Assembly (NCBI GenBank): GCA_039028975.1
Contig: JBCCHB010000028.1
Coordinates: forward strand, 1 to 64,000
Source of the DNA: JAHBNG01 sp039028975
Lineage (GTDB): Bacteria > Chloroflexota > Anaerolineae > Caldilineales > Caldilineaceae
Length of the DNA stretch: 64,000 nucleotides
Direction: 5' to 3'
In this document: in pieces, positions 26,100 through 34,870 of the stretch
How the letters are laid out: each line of letters starts with the position of its first letter
How positions within the stretch are numbered: the stretch's first letter is position 1
Notes under the pieces: generated by a model
Told to the model about the DNA's origin: nothing
Database searches by the model: none
What the model saw: only the letters and a program-made list of their open reading frames with translations
Program-made: the position numbers and the translations under genes

Positions 26100-27089
26100 A
26101 TGAAACTAGGTGCTGATCTCTTTAGCTTGCGCTTTAATGACTGGAATGCTTTTGATTACTTAGAGTATGCTCACAAGATTGGCTTGGACGTTGTGATGTA
26201 CCCAGATCCGACCTTTTTAGAGAGTTTGGATGAAGAGTATCTGGCCCGGGTGAAGGCTAAAGCCGATGCACTGGGCATTGAAATTCAAATGGGTATGGAT
26301 TCGATTTGCGAAACGTCGACTCGTTTTCCAGCCGAACAGGGGAGTGCTGTCGAGCAACTCCAAACAATGCTTCGTGTAGCAAGCCAATTGGGATCTCCAA
26401 TTCTACGCTGCCTACTCGGCTCAAATGCCGATCGTCACACGGAAGTGCCTTTCACCCAACATCTCCAAAACACCATCGATGCTTTGCAAGCCGTGCGTAA
26501 CCAAGCAGTGGATCTTGGCATCAAATTTGCGGTAGAAAATCATGCAGGTGATATGTTGGGGTACGAACTTAAAGCTTTAGTTGAGGCGGCTGGAACCGAC
26601 TTTGTGGGTGTCTGTATCGATTCTGGTAACCCGCTATGGGTTGGTGAAAGCCCTCATGTCACCCTTGACCACGTGGCACCCTATGTGGTTACCAGCCATA
26701 TTAGGGATACGGCGGTTTGGTCTCATCCTCAAGGTGCCGTGGCTCAATGGGTTGCGATGGGCGATGGAAATATTGATATTGAGGGTTGGTCTCGACGCTA
26801 CATGGCCGAATGTTCGGATACGGTCTTTATGTTGGAGATCATTAGTACCCTGCCACCTAAAGTACTCAACTATCTAGAGCCAGAGTACTGGGCAGTTTAT
26901 GCGGAACAGCCAGCCGGAGAGTTTGCGCGATTCCTGGCACTGGTAGCCAATGGGGCACCATATACTATGCCCGCCGTCACAGCAAGCTGGAGTGACATTA
27001 CGCCTGAACTGCAAGTTGCCATGGCTGCTCAGCAGCGGCTCAATATGGAAAAGAGCGTGAATTACTGTCGGACTGTTTTGGGTATTTGA
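26100..27089 (+). CDS. Sugar phosphate isomerase/epimerase (TIM barrel)
   Basis: Second xylose-isomerase-like TIM barrel in the window, 329 aa, not closely similar to the one at 17.5 kb. The barrel motifs are visible: KLGADLFSLRF at the start, FAVENHAGDM (Glu metal ligand plus His), FVGVCIDSGNPLW (Asp), and YVVTSHIRDTA (His). A GAGG site precedes the ATG. Last gene of the oxidoreductase/peptidase operon by spacing (96 bases after the peptidase). The C-terminal ~60 residues have the helical extension seen in several epimerases. Function probably is isomerisation or epimerisation of the oxidised sugar made by the first gene. Confidence 0.87.
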   Translation: MKLGADLFSLRFNDWNAFDYLEYAHKIGLDVVMYPDPTFLESLDEEYLARVKAKADALGIEIQMGMDSICETSTRFPAEQGSAVEQLQTMLRVASQLGSPILRCLLGSNADRHTEVPFTQHLQNTIDALQAVRNQAVDLGIKFAVENHAGDMLGYELKALVEAAGTDFVGVCIDSGNPLWVGESPHVTLDHVAPYVVTSHIRDTAVWSHPQGAVAQWVAMGDGNIDIEGWSRRYMAECSDTVFMLEIISTLPPKVLNYLEPEYWAVYAEQPAGEFARFLALVANGAPYTMPAVTASWSDITPELQVAMAAQQRLNMEKSVNYCRTVLGI

Positions 27090-27406
27090 GATCTATCACT
27101 CGTCCGCGGTCGTTTGGTCGCTTAGTCCAAAGCCAGCTCCGTCAATACCATTCCCATTGCGGGCTACTGATATTTCATAGTCCTGTAAGATTTATCTAAG
27201 GTGGTCATTATCTCCTCTCCTTATACTATCTCCGCAGCTTTGTAAATCAATAGAGGTTGCGTTGCCGTTGTAACCAAGCGCATCCGTTCAATGAGCATGC
27301 CTACGCGTGGAAAAATATCTGCGCTGGTATGGCCTCTGTTGCGATCTATTGTGTATGATTTGTATGGTTTTGGAACAATACGATTTTTAAATACTAGGAG
27401 ATGGTT
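27090..27406 (+). other. Intergenic region before DUF3179 gene
   Basis: About 315 bases with no convincing coding frame. A GC-rich stretch at 27107-27125 (GTCCGCGGTCGTTTGGTCG) loosely resembles one end of the hairpin repeat family. The last 60 bases are AT-rich and may hold the promoter of the lipoprotein gene, but no box is clear enough to mark. Confidence 0.3.
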
Positions 27407-28939
27407 ATGCAGAATCATTTTTTTTCTCGGGGATCTAATTTGGTTGCTTCGATTGCTGTTGGCTGTATGCTTCTATTTTTGATAGTAGCCTGTCAGCTTC
27501 AGCCATTGGCTCCTCTGGATAGTATGATGGAAGCTGGTGAGAGCAATCCCAATATCTTTTCCGAAATTTTTCCTGGTCAGCCAATCCCTGATGAGATTGC
27601 CCAGCAGCTCATGGGTGATCTCTCTGATGGCAGCGAAGCCGAACGGAATGCGGCTATCGAAGCCATTTTGACGGCTCAAGATGAACGCTTTATTCCAGTC
27701 TTGATTGAATTACAGCGCTTTGCTCAGATTGGTATCGCCCCTGGTGAATTTATGAGAGCCGAGACATTGGAGCGACTGAGCGGTGAATCCTTTGGGGGCG
27801 ATTGGGCTAGTTGGATTGAGTGGTATGGTGGTACAGATCTGACTCCGCCCCCTGGCTTTACCTCTTGGAAGGGTCGCGTACTCTCCAAGATTGATCCTGG
27901 CTTTGGAGAATTTTTACAGGATTCCTTTGGATCAACGATACGGGCTGAAGAGATCCAGTGGGGTGGTGTGCGGGTGGACGGAATACCAGCTTTGGATTAC
28001 TCCCGCATGGTTGAACCAGGTGACGCACCTTACCTAGTACCAGAAGAACCGGTCTTTGGTCTAGCTATCAATGGGGATGCAAGAGCTTACCCACTGCGGA
28101 TTCTAGATTGGCATGAAATGGCCAATGATATCGTGGGTGATGTACCCGTTTCGATTGCATACTGCACGCTCTGTGGTGCAGCTATTGCCTTCGATGGGCG
28201 GGCCTCTGATGGTACCATCTATGATTTTGGCTCATCAGGCTTTCTCTTTCGTTCCAACAAATTAATGTATGATCGACAAACCCGCACCCTTTGGAACCAG
28301 ATGAGCGGGGAACCAGTCTTAGGTCCGTTGGTTGGGCAAGATGTTAAATTGGACATTCTGCCAATCGTTCTCACCACATGGGAGAGTTGGTTAGAGCAAC
28401 ATCCAGAGACTCAGGTTCTTGATTTGGACACAGGGTTTAATCGCCCTTACGATGTCGGTTCTGCATACGGTGATTACTTCTCTTCTAACGAGACCATGTT
28501 TCCAGTCTGGCAGCGTAGTGATCTGCTTGAGACCAAGGATCGAATCTATGCCATGCAAATTGACGGGGTCCCCGTAGCCTATCCAATTAAGACATTGGAT
28601 GAAGAGCAAGTGGTTAACCATACCGTGGGTGATACAAACGTTGTGGTCGTTGCACAACGGGGGGCAGTCAATGTAGATGGCTTAAGCCGCCGTGCGGGTC
28701 CGGTTACCTATTCGGCTGGGGGAGAAGCTCGCGCTTACAATCGAGGGGAGCATGAATTTTTTCCAGGAGCAGATCCGGATAGTGTTGTGGATGCCAACGG
28801 CCAAATCTGGACAGTAACGGAAGACGCGTTGATCAGCCCTGACGGCCTACGGGTTGAACGGTTGGGAGGGCACTTAGCCTATTGGTTTGGGTGGTTTACA
28901 TTCTTCCCAGAAACACTAGTATATGGTGAAACTGGATAG
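27407..28939 (+). CDS. DUF3179 domain-containing lipoprotein
   Basis: Surface lipoprotein of ~510 aa. The signal peptide ends in the lipobox LIVAC. Residues ~45-150 form a helical, HEAT-like N-terminal segment (SDGSEAERNAAIEAILTAQ). The DUF3179 domain follows, with VSIAYCTLCGAAIAFDGR (paired cysteines), GFLFRSNKLMYDRQTRTLW and repeated W residues. The function of DUF3179 is not known. The second of two nearby ATGs is chosen, because AGGAG abuts the first ATG directly and lies six bases from the second. Flanked by non-coding stretches, so probably a single-gene unit. Confidence 0.9.
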   Translation: MQNHFFSRGSNLVASIAVGCMLLFLIVACQLQPLAPLDSMMEAGESNPNIFSEIFPGQPIPDEIAQQLMGDLSDGSEAERNAAIEAILTAQDERFIPVLIELQRFAQIGIAPGEFMRAETLERLSGESFGGDWASWIEWYGGTDLTPPPGFTSWKGRVLSKIDPGFGEFLQDSFGSTIRAEEIQWGGVRVDGIPALDYSRMVEPGDAPYLVPEEPVFGLAINGDARAYPLRILDWHEMANDIVGDVPVSIAYCTLCGAAIAFDGRASDGTIYDFGSSGFLFRSNKLMYDRQTRTLWNQMSGEPVLGPLVGQDVKLDILPIVLTTWESWLEQHPETQVLDLDTGFNRPYDVGSAYGDYFSSNETMFPVWQRSDLLETKDRIYAMQIDGVPVAYPIKTLDEEQVVNHTVGDTNVVVVAQRGAVNVDGLSRRAGPVTYSAGGEARAYNRGEHEFFPGADPDSVVDANGQIWTVTEDALISPDGLRVERLGGHLAYWFGWFTFFPETLVYGETG

Positions 28940-28951
28940 CTTACTTTTAAA

Positions 28952-29144
28952 GCCGTTCCAAGAAAATAAGTACAGCGGAGCAGGTGTTCTACTGTGCACG
29001 GGAACAAATTTAAACTTCTACTCGACTGAAAAAGTTAAATTTATGACCGTACCGAGTATCTCTAACGCCTGCATCAGTCAAGAAGAGTCGCATTAGAGGA
29101 TGCTTCCTCCACCGATTTATAGGGGTTCTATTTCTTGGAACAGC
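28952..29144. mobile_element. Possible MITE-like element
   Basis: GCCGTTCCAAGAAAATA (28952-28968) and TATTTCTTGGAACAGC (29129-29144) are near-perfect inverted repeats, about 15 of 17 with one gap, that bound ~190 bases of non-coding DNA filling most of the gap between the DUF3179 and YjbQ genes. No open frame inside. A second genomic copy would be needed to confirm mobility. Confidence 0.3.
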
Positions 29145-29249
29145 CTAATATCAATCGCACCCACTGTTCATGAGAGATTCTCTAACGTGTCTCAGGCTTG
29201 TAAGTAGAGCCAAAGGGATGACAGTGGGCGCGGTTGAGTGAAATTGTCT

Positions 29250-29690
29250 ATGAACTATTCTCAAACCCAGATTAATTTGCAACCCAGACGTCGTGGATTC
29301 CATCTTATAACCCAAGAAGTGGTTGAACAACTGCCTACACTCAGCAATTTTTCAGTAGGTCTGGCCCACATCTTTATCCAGCATACGTCTGCGTCGCTTT
29401 GCCTGAATGAAAATGTGGATCCAACAGTTCGGGCTGACTTCGAATCCCACTTCAACGTCATGGTACCAGAAGATGCACCCTACTTTATTCACACATATGA
29501 AGGCCCAGACGATATGCCTGCTCATATTAAAGCCGCGCTGATTGGCAATAGCCTAACCATTCCCATTTCAGATGGCCGCTTGAATTTGGGAACATGGCAG
29601 GGCATTTACCTCTGCGAGCATCGAGATCGAGGTGGCTCACGGCGCCTGGTGGTCACATTACAAGGTGAAGCAATCTCTTCCCCAAATTAA
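29250..29690 (+). CDS. yjbQ: YjbQ family protein (secondary thiamine-phosphate synthase, UPF0047)
   Basis: Small cytoplasmic protein (~146 aa) of the YjbQ family, for which weak thiamine-phosphate synthase activity has been reported in Escherichia coli; the true role is uncertain. Conserved blocks are present: HIFIQHTSASLCLNENVD, DDMPAHIKAALIG, and LGTWQGIYLCEHRD, containing the invariant His and Asp/Glu residues of the trimer active site. The ATG at 29250 gives the family's usual length; a GTG at 29238 would add four residues. The stop codon overlaps the stop of the convergent acetyltransferase gene through a shared TTAA. Confidence 0.9.
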   Translation: MNYSQTQINLQPRRRGFHLITQEVVEQLPTLSNFSVGLAHIFIQHTSASLCLNENVDPTVRADFESHFNVMVPEDAPYFIHTYEGPDDMPAHIKAALIGNSLTIPISDGRLNLGTWQGIYLCEHRDRGGSRRLVVTLQGEAISSPN

Positions 29691-30691
29691 GTTTGAAATT
29701 TTGTAAAGAGAAGCAGGTCTACTGCAGAATCATATCCCCGACCTATTAGCCAGTGAGGTAAAGTTGCTGTTTGAGTAAACCCTGCCTGGTGTAAAATGTC
29801 ATTTTTGGCTTGACAGCTCGGATCACCATAGGCAATATACTGGGACACTGAAGGAATGTGAAGGGACTCGAGTAGCTGCTCTCCATGTGACCAGAAGTTG
29901 ACGTGGCAGTAGAGATCGACAAGGCATGTATCTGGCCACAGAGGGTCATGCATCCAGGATGCGACACCTGCAACAGCTCCGTTCTCTAATTCAAGCAACA
30001 TCATTTGGGGTGGAGCAGTGGGGTACTCTTCTGTCCTCTGTAAAAAAGGTAAAAGTGGCCCTTCTGGGGTTCCGAGACCAATGATTCCCATACCGATATG
30101 TCGGGCAATCCCGGGTGAACGGCTCATGAATAGGGGACAGGCAGCTGGCCAATGGCGCCAGCCAAGCTTCCGTATACGGGCAGAAGAAGTGTAATGTTCT
30201 CCAAAGTAATCCTCTTCAAATTGGTGTAACGATCCTTCTGCATAGGCCATTAAGCCACTCCGCGATGTAATTTCACAAAAGCCAAACCGCTCATACAACC
30301 TCTTGGCTATTTGATTCCCTGTACCTAGATAGAGCGCACGTCCATTGCGCTGACGGAAGTCCCTCATCTGTTGCTCCATGAGTATACTGCTTGCTCCCTT
30401 CTGCCGATCCCCAGGAGCTGTCCAAACATGGCCGAAGATTCCAACTCCCTGGCGCTCGACTGTCATGATATTGGCAAAAGGCATACCGCTTCGATGCAAG
30501 ACATAGAAGTTTGCATCTACCCCCTCTATTTGCTCTTTTAAGATGGTACTATTTTGCCAATTCCAGGGTTCGCCTTTGTGAGCGAGCATGGATATGATGC
30601 GCTCAACCCAACTTGGCTCTGGCGTGTGGATGATTGATGACTGAACAACCTCACCGGTTCTAAGTTTAACATTTTGGAATGTAGTAATCAT
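29687..30691 (-). CDS. GNAT family N-acetyltransferase
   Basis: Acetyl-CoA-dependent acetyltransferase of 334 aa. The acetyl-CoA-binding motif A appears as VWTAPGDRQKGASSILMEQQM (R-x-x-G-x-S/A type), followed by a beta-strand/helix ending RLYERFGFCEI, which is characteristic of GNAT proteins. The domain occupies about residues 50-150; the C-terminal ~170 residues form a second, less conserved half that may be a degenerate GNAT repeat. The acceptor is unknown. It converges on yjbQ with overlapping stop codons. Confidence 0.85.
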   Translation of the reverse strand: MITTFQNVKLRTGEVVQSSIIHTPEPSWVERIISMLAHKGEPWNWQNSTILKEQIEGVDANFYVLHRSGMPFANIMTVERQGVGIFGHVWTAPGDRQKGASSILMEQQMRDFRQRNGRALYLGTGNQIAKRLYERFGFCEITSRSGLMAYAEGSLHQFEEDYFGEHYTSSARIRKLGWRHWPAACPLFMSRSPGIARHIGMGIIGLGTPEGPLLPFLQRTEEYPTAPPQMMLLELENGAVAGVASWMHDPLWPDTCLVDLYCHVNFWSHGEQLLESLHIPSVSQYIAYGDPSCQAKNDILHQAGFTQTATLPHWLIGRGYDSAVDLLLFTKFQT

Positions 30692-30720
30692 ATTTTTTTC
30701 TGGTGTTTATATCTTCTGTG

Positions 30721-30741
30721 ACATGATTGACAGTATCATGT
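30721..30741. promoter_or_regulatory. Palindrome upstream of GNAT gene
   Basis: ACATGAT and ATCATGT are perfect complements separated by TGACAGT, 30 bases upstream of the acetyltransferase start codon on the minus strand. The size and position suit a dimeric repressor's operator. Confidence 0.3.
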
Positions 30742-31001
30742 TAATCTGTTGTTAAGGATAAAATCTTATTGTGGGTGGCGGCTTACGTATGGTTGCCTCC
30801 ACTGCTTGGCTTACCTCTTTTCTGCACTGTTTCAGGAGCTCAAAAAACATCATCTGCTAGGTATCCTCAGAGTAAATGCGTTAATTCTTATTGATTTTTC
30901 AATTGAATAGCTTGTTCGGTCGGTGAGCCAGTTTTGGATGAGATCGATTAAAGCCCTTGAGCAATTCCTCGTCATTTAGAGACTTTTATCTAAGCGATAC
31001 T

Positions 31002-31024
31002 GTCAAACATTTGTAATGTTTAAC
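31002..31024. promoter_or_regulatory. 23-bp interrupted palindrome
   Basis: GTCAAACATT - TGT - AATGTTTAAC has nine of ten complementary positions. It lies in the long region upstream of the polysaccharide locus and looks like an operator half-site pair. No protein can be assigned. Confidence 0.35.
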
Positions 31025-31547
31025 CTCTTTTCAAATTGATCTTATTGGAGTAATATGATTAAGAAAGCTTTAAGGATTCTGGTACCTTCTGAAAACTCTT
31101 CGTCGCAATGAATCCAAGCCGTAAACATTCATTCGTGCATCCTTTCCGCGTTAACCAACCGGAACAAATTAGATAGTATCTGTGGTCGGTATCTATTGTG
31201 CCTCTCAAAGTACAAAGTTGATTGCATGTGCATTAAGTACAGTCTGATCAGCCGTCTACAAGTCGAAAGGATATCATGGTCGAAGCCATGAATCCCGCGG
31301 ACCTAATAATTTAGTTGCTGTTGGTAAACATCTTTAACCTCCTTATCGGAAGGCTTAAGTTGGATGCTTTCCAAACCCTGAATGCTATCACTCTTTCAGA
31401 ACAAAAAATATCTCGATTAATTGATGTGGAATACAGCCGTGGATAACAATCAATAGCTAGGAGAGCGCAATGGTTCGATGGGCACGCCCACCTGTGGTAC
31501 GAGCTGTGCTTTACTCCATTGGAATCTCCTGATAACGAACTCCATCA

Positions 31548-31581
31548 ATTCTGCAGCTCTTTTCAAACGGAGCTGAGTATA
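31548..31581 (-). repeat. Short form of hairpin repeat, copy 3
   Basis: Starts ATTCTGCAGCTC and ends CAAACGGAGCTGAGTATA, the reverse complement of the conserved left end of copies 1 and 2. The inner hairpin of the 85-bp form is missing, so the two outer ends are joined directly. Confidence 0.7.
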
Positions 31582-31687
31582 CATGTTTCTGCTGGTCATG
31601 CGCATTGCTTGAGCATATGCCTAGATGGACATTGGGGGTAGGCCCGCGCCTATCTTCAGACTCTAGGCGTCTAAATTTTGCTATAGC

Positions 31688-31722
31688 TATACTGCGGTCG
31701 TTTTCAAAGGGTGCTGAGTATA
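31688..31722 (-). repeat. Short form of hairpin repeat, copy 4
   Basis: Starts TATACTGCGGTCGTTTTC and ends GGTGCTGAGTATA. Both conserved ends of the 85-bp form are present in 35 bp, without the inner stem. It lies 107 bases after copy 3, in the same orientation. Confidence 0.75.
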
Positions 31723-31813
31723 AATACCAACAGCTGAAAGCAGGTTATATTTCGCTTGTAATTGCTTTTTTCATGTCGAATAAGTTGTAGTTTGATAAAA
31801 GGAAAAAACTTAC

Positions 31814-33001
31814 GTGATACGCCTTATATTGTTGCGCCTCTGCGAAAGCTTCTTTCGTCATATGTGGCTCTATTTTTTACCTATTGTGTTGATGATCACA
31901 CTGGGCGTAGTTTACATAATGATAACTCCTCCTAAATTTCTCTCATGGGGAACATTCTATATTCAGGACGAGTCGTTGCTTTACTCACTCAATTCTGTTC
32001 GTGAGAGAGGGTTTACATTTGATACCCCATCTGAAGTTACCGTTGATGAGATGAACGAACTCTTCAGCTCGGCTGCGTTTATGCGTGCAGTAGCCCAACA
32101 GACCAATTTAGAAGAAAAAATGTCTGCCGACCGCAAAACAGTTGAACAAACACTAGAAGAGATGCGGAACTCCATTTGGGCACAGAGCACAGGTGAGCGG
32201 ATGGTCTTTATCGGCGTTGCACACGAAGACGCTGAATTGGCCCACCAGCTTGCTCAGTCCACTATGGATACATATACTCAGTGGAAAATCAATATCAGTC
32301 AATATGAAAGTGCGGAAGCTCAGCGTTTCTTTGCAGAGCTTCTTGACGAATATCGTAGCGAACTTGAACCAATTCGGAATTCGTTGACTGATTATCTCAT
32401 ATCCCATCCTGAACCGGTACGGGGTGAACGACCTGCCTTAGAAGTAGCTGAGATTGACCGCATCCAGGCTGAGTTGCAGATGTCTGAAGAGCGTTTGGCC
32501 AATGCCGAAAATAAGGAAGAAAATGCACGCCTGGCTCTAACTCAGGCTGAAAGTGATGTTAGGCAAACGTACTTGATCTTCGATTCCCCGATCTTATCGC
32601 TTGAGCCAATGAACTCTCTAACCGACATGGCGGTTACCTTTATCGTCTTCCTTTTTATCGGTCTTTTCTTAAGCGTCGTCGGCATCGTTGGTGGGGTCTT
32701 CATTAATCGAAGCATTCTGTTTCCTCTAGATGTTCGCCAAGCGTTTGATCTACCTGTACTCGCAACAGTACCTGAGCTGGATCAGCGTTCATTTGATGAT
32801 GCGCTATTCTATCTTCCTGCGCCAAATTTTGGGAGAGAACCATCCTCCAGCGTCAGTGACCTAACGGATTATGATATCACTATACCCATACGAATCTATA
32901 AAGGTGCCGATGAAAAAGTAAACAGCGAGAGAAATGGTTCGACACATCAGGACAGTGAACATCACGATTCACTTCATGCTGATAATGGATTTCGCAGCTA
33001 G
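31814..33001 (+). CDS. Wzz-like polysaccharide co-polymerase
   Basis: Inner-membrane chain-length regulator for Wzy-dependent polysaccharide. The 395-aa protein has an N-terminal span (MWLYFLPIVLMITLGVVYIM) followed by the typical TPPKFLSWGTFYI stretch, a long extracytoplasmic alpha-helical part with predicted coiled-coil (QAELQMSEERLANAENKEENARL), and a second span near residue 285 (VTFIVFLFIGLFLSVVGIVGG). A cytoplasmic tail of ~90 residues has no kinase motif. The BY-kinase-like protein is a separate gene downstream, as in CapA/CapB systems. Translation starts at GTG with AAGGAA upstream. First gene of the EPS locus. Confidence 0.85.
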   Translation: MIRLILLRLCESFFRHMWLYFLPIVLMITLGVVYIMITPPKFLSWGTFYIQDESLLYSLNSVRERGFTFDTPSEVTVDEMNELFSSAAFMRAVAQQTNLEEKMSADRKTVEQTLEEMRNSIWAQSTGERMVFIGVAHEDAELAHQLAQSTMDTYTQWKINISQYESAEAQRFFAELLDEYRSELEPIRNSLTDYLISHPEPVRGERPALEVAEIDRIQAELQMSEERLANAENKEENARLALTQAESDVRQTYLIFDSPILSLEPMNSLTDMAVTFIVFLFIGLFLSVVGIVGGVFINRSILFPLDVRQAFDLPVLATVPELDQRSFDDALFYLPAPNFGREPSSSVSDLTDYDITIPIRIYKGADEKVNSERNGSTHQDSEHHDSLHADNGFRS

Positions 33002-33196
33002 CAAAGAACCGAACGATTCAGTTTGTACACAACTTTGTCGGAAACCTCCGGTTGCTTACCCTAATGAAGATTCATAAATCTAGGGTCTTCAAAGCAACGG
33101 CAGCATAGCAAGCATGCCCTGTCCCGAACCTACTCTGCTCATGAGCGTGCTGGTGTGATCGCTCTGGCGTTACTGAGAATAGATGGTGAATTTTTG

Positions 33197-34684
33197 ATGA
33201 GTAAACCAAATACTACCCTGGCAAAGAACATTTCTGTTTTGATGGGTTCCCAAGTGATTACGTGGCTATTGACAATGGTACTGATGATCTTTTTGCCAAG
33301 GTACTTGGGGGCCGCGAATATTGGCAAACTTCACTTAGCTATTTCCCTCTGGGTTATCATGAGTGTTGTCATGGGGTTCGGCATGGATATGCTTATTGCC
33401 AAGGAAGTTGCTAGAGAACCCGAAGAAGTCTCTACACTATTTGGGACGAGAATTGTAGTTGGCTCGCTGCTGTTTGTACTTTGTACAGCGCTGCTTCTTC
33501 TTTTCCTGTACATATTTAACTACCCGATTGTGACGATTTATGTTGTTGCTATAATTGGTATTGAATATTGGATTTGGCAGTTCGTTGGTGCCACCGAAGC
33601 TGTATTACAGGGTCGCGAGAAGATGGAGTATATATCGTTTGGTCGCATTATCGGTCATTGTGCCAATGTCGCTATCAGTATAACACTGCTCCTTCTTGGT
33701 TGGGGTATCTTTGTGATTGCTTGTGTCCGGATCTTTGCTGCAGCAGTTGTCTTCGGTGTGCAATTTGCTAATTTAAGACAGCTATTCTCGTTGCGTCTAC
33801 AAGTCAATTACTCTCTGGCGTTGCATCTCCTTCGCTCTGGTTGGCCCTATTTTTTGGCCAGTATATCCTTAGTTGTCTACATGCAGCTGGACGTTGTGAT
33901 CATGTCCTTTCTTGTAACCGAAGAGGCCATCGGCTGGTATGGTGTCGCCGATCAACTTTTTGGCACGCTGCTCTTTATACCTACTGCATTTATTACATCC
34001 ATTTATCCTGTCTTTTCTCGGCTTTTTGTTAATGAGGATGAACCTCTGAAGGCACTGATGTCAAAGAGTTTCGATGCTATGTACCTCTTGAGTGTACCCA
34101 TTGGATTGGGGTTGTTTCTAATCGCTAAACCATTAGTTACGTTACTCTATGGCACAGAGTTTATACCTAGTGGCCCAGTCCTGGCTGTATTTGGGATTGT
34201 CCTAATTTTAACATATCTAAACATGTTAATCGGTCAGTTTCTGATATCAATCGATCGCCAAAGAGCATGGGCAATGGTTATGGCTGCCGCCACCCTTGCC
34301 ACCATTCCTCTGGACCTCTGGCTGATACCTTGGACAGAGGCGAATTGGGCCAATGGTGCCATAGGAGGGGCGATTGCCTTTGTTATCACCGAGATGGGTA
34401 TGTTGCTTTCTGGAGTGTTCTTATTGCCTAAGGGAACATTAGGGTTGGCAAATGTTTGGACCGCTTTAAGAACCACAATTTGTGGATTAGTAATGTTAGG
34501 CATCGCTTGGCTCTTTCGAGATCATCTTATTGCTATTCCCATTCTGGTGGGGGCATTTGTCTACGGCGGGATGATTTTACTGTTAGGCGTCATTCCCAAG
34601 GACGATATAGCTTCTCTATGGGGCTTTGTGCAAAATGTCCAAAGACGTTTTGTCCAACGGGAAGTAATAACCGTAAACCAATAA
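33197..34684 (+). CDS. Oligosaccharide flippase (Wzx/MOP family)
   Basis: Membrane translocase that moves undecaprenyl-linked repeat units across the cytoplasmic membrane. The ~495-aa protein has about 12-14 hydrophobic segments and begins with TTLAKNISVLMGSQVITWLL, followed by MIFLPRYLGAANIGKL, the usual amphipathic N-terminus of polysaccharide synthase-type flippases. The ATG at 33197 is used; the GTG 42 bases earlier lacks a good ribosome site. The intergenic stretch before it (~195 bases) has no other gene. Together with the Wzz-like and Wzy-like proteins this defines a Wzx/Wzy pathway. Confidence 0.9.
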   Translation: MSKPNTTLAKNISVLMGSQVITWLLTMVLMIFLPRYLGAANIGKLHLAISLWVIMSVVMGFGMDMLIAKEVAREPEEVSTLFGTRIVVGSLLFVLCTALLLLFLYIFNYPIVTIYVVAIIGIEYWIWQFVGATEAVLQGREKMEYISFGRIIGHCANVAISITLLLLGWGIFVIACVRIFAAAVVFGVQFANLRQLFSLRLQVNYSLALHLLRSGWPYFLASISLVVYMQLDVVIMSFLVTEEAIGWYGVADQLFGTLLFIPTAFITSIYPVFSRLFVNEDEPLKALMSKSFDAMYLLSVPIGLGLFLIAKPLVTLLYGTEFIPSGPVLAVFGIVLILTYLNMLIGQFLISIDRQRAWAMVMAAATLATIPLDLWLIPWTEANWANGAIGGAIAFVITEMGMLLSGVFLLPKGTLGLANVWTALRTTICGLVMLGIAWLFRDHLIAIPILVGAFVYGGMILLLGVIPKDDIASLWGFVQNVQRRFVQREVITVNQ

Positions 34685-34691
34685 AGATTGT

Positions 34692-34776
34692 TATACTCAG
34701 CTCCGTTTCAAAACCGTAGTTTAGTCTCTCTGGTAGAGTTAAGGAAAACTACAGTTTTGAAAGCGACCGCTGTATA
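34692..34776 (+). repeat. 85-bp hairpin repeat, copy 2
   Basis: Identical length and near-identical ends to copy 1 (TATACTCAGCTCCGTTTC at left; CGACCGCTGTATA at right). The inner 17-bp stem (34706-34722 with 34746-34762, one mismatch) has a different sequence from copy 1, so the pairing is kept while the bases change. It starts eight bases after the flippase stop. Confidence 0.8.
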
Positions 34777-34870
34777 GCTAATAGATTTCAACCCAGTCCA
34801 GGCAAATCAAGCCGACTCTGGAGCCGATAATACTTAAGTGGCCATTGGCTGCTTACGATAGGAATGAACT

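Larger units (their letters stand above)
30692..31813. other. 1.1-kb intergenic region upstream of polysaccharide locus
   Basis: No protein-coding frame is convincing. It contains two 34-35-bp copies of the hairpin repeat (31548-31581, 31688-31722) and two palindromes (30721-30741, 31002-31024). The minus-strand promoter of the acetyltransferase and the main promoter of the downstream exopolysaccharide locus are expected here. AAGG precedes the GTG start at 31814. Confidence 0.5.

Noticed and set aside
29687..29690. Overlap of convergent stop codons of yjbQ and the GNAT gene
   Set aside because: TTAA supplies both stops; this is a chance economy of sequence and not a sign of fusion or error.
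31605..31790. 61-codon plus-strand frame upstream of the Wzz-like gene
   Set aside because: It crosses hairpin-repeat copy 4, has no ribosome site and no recognisable composition.
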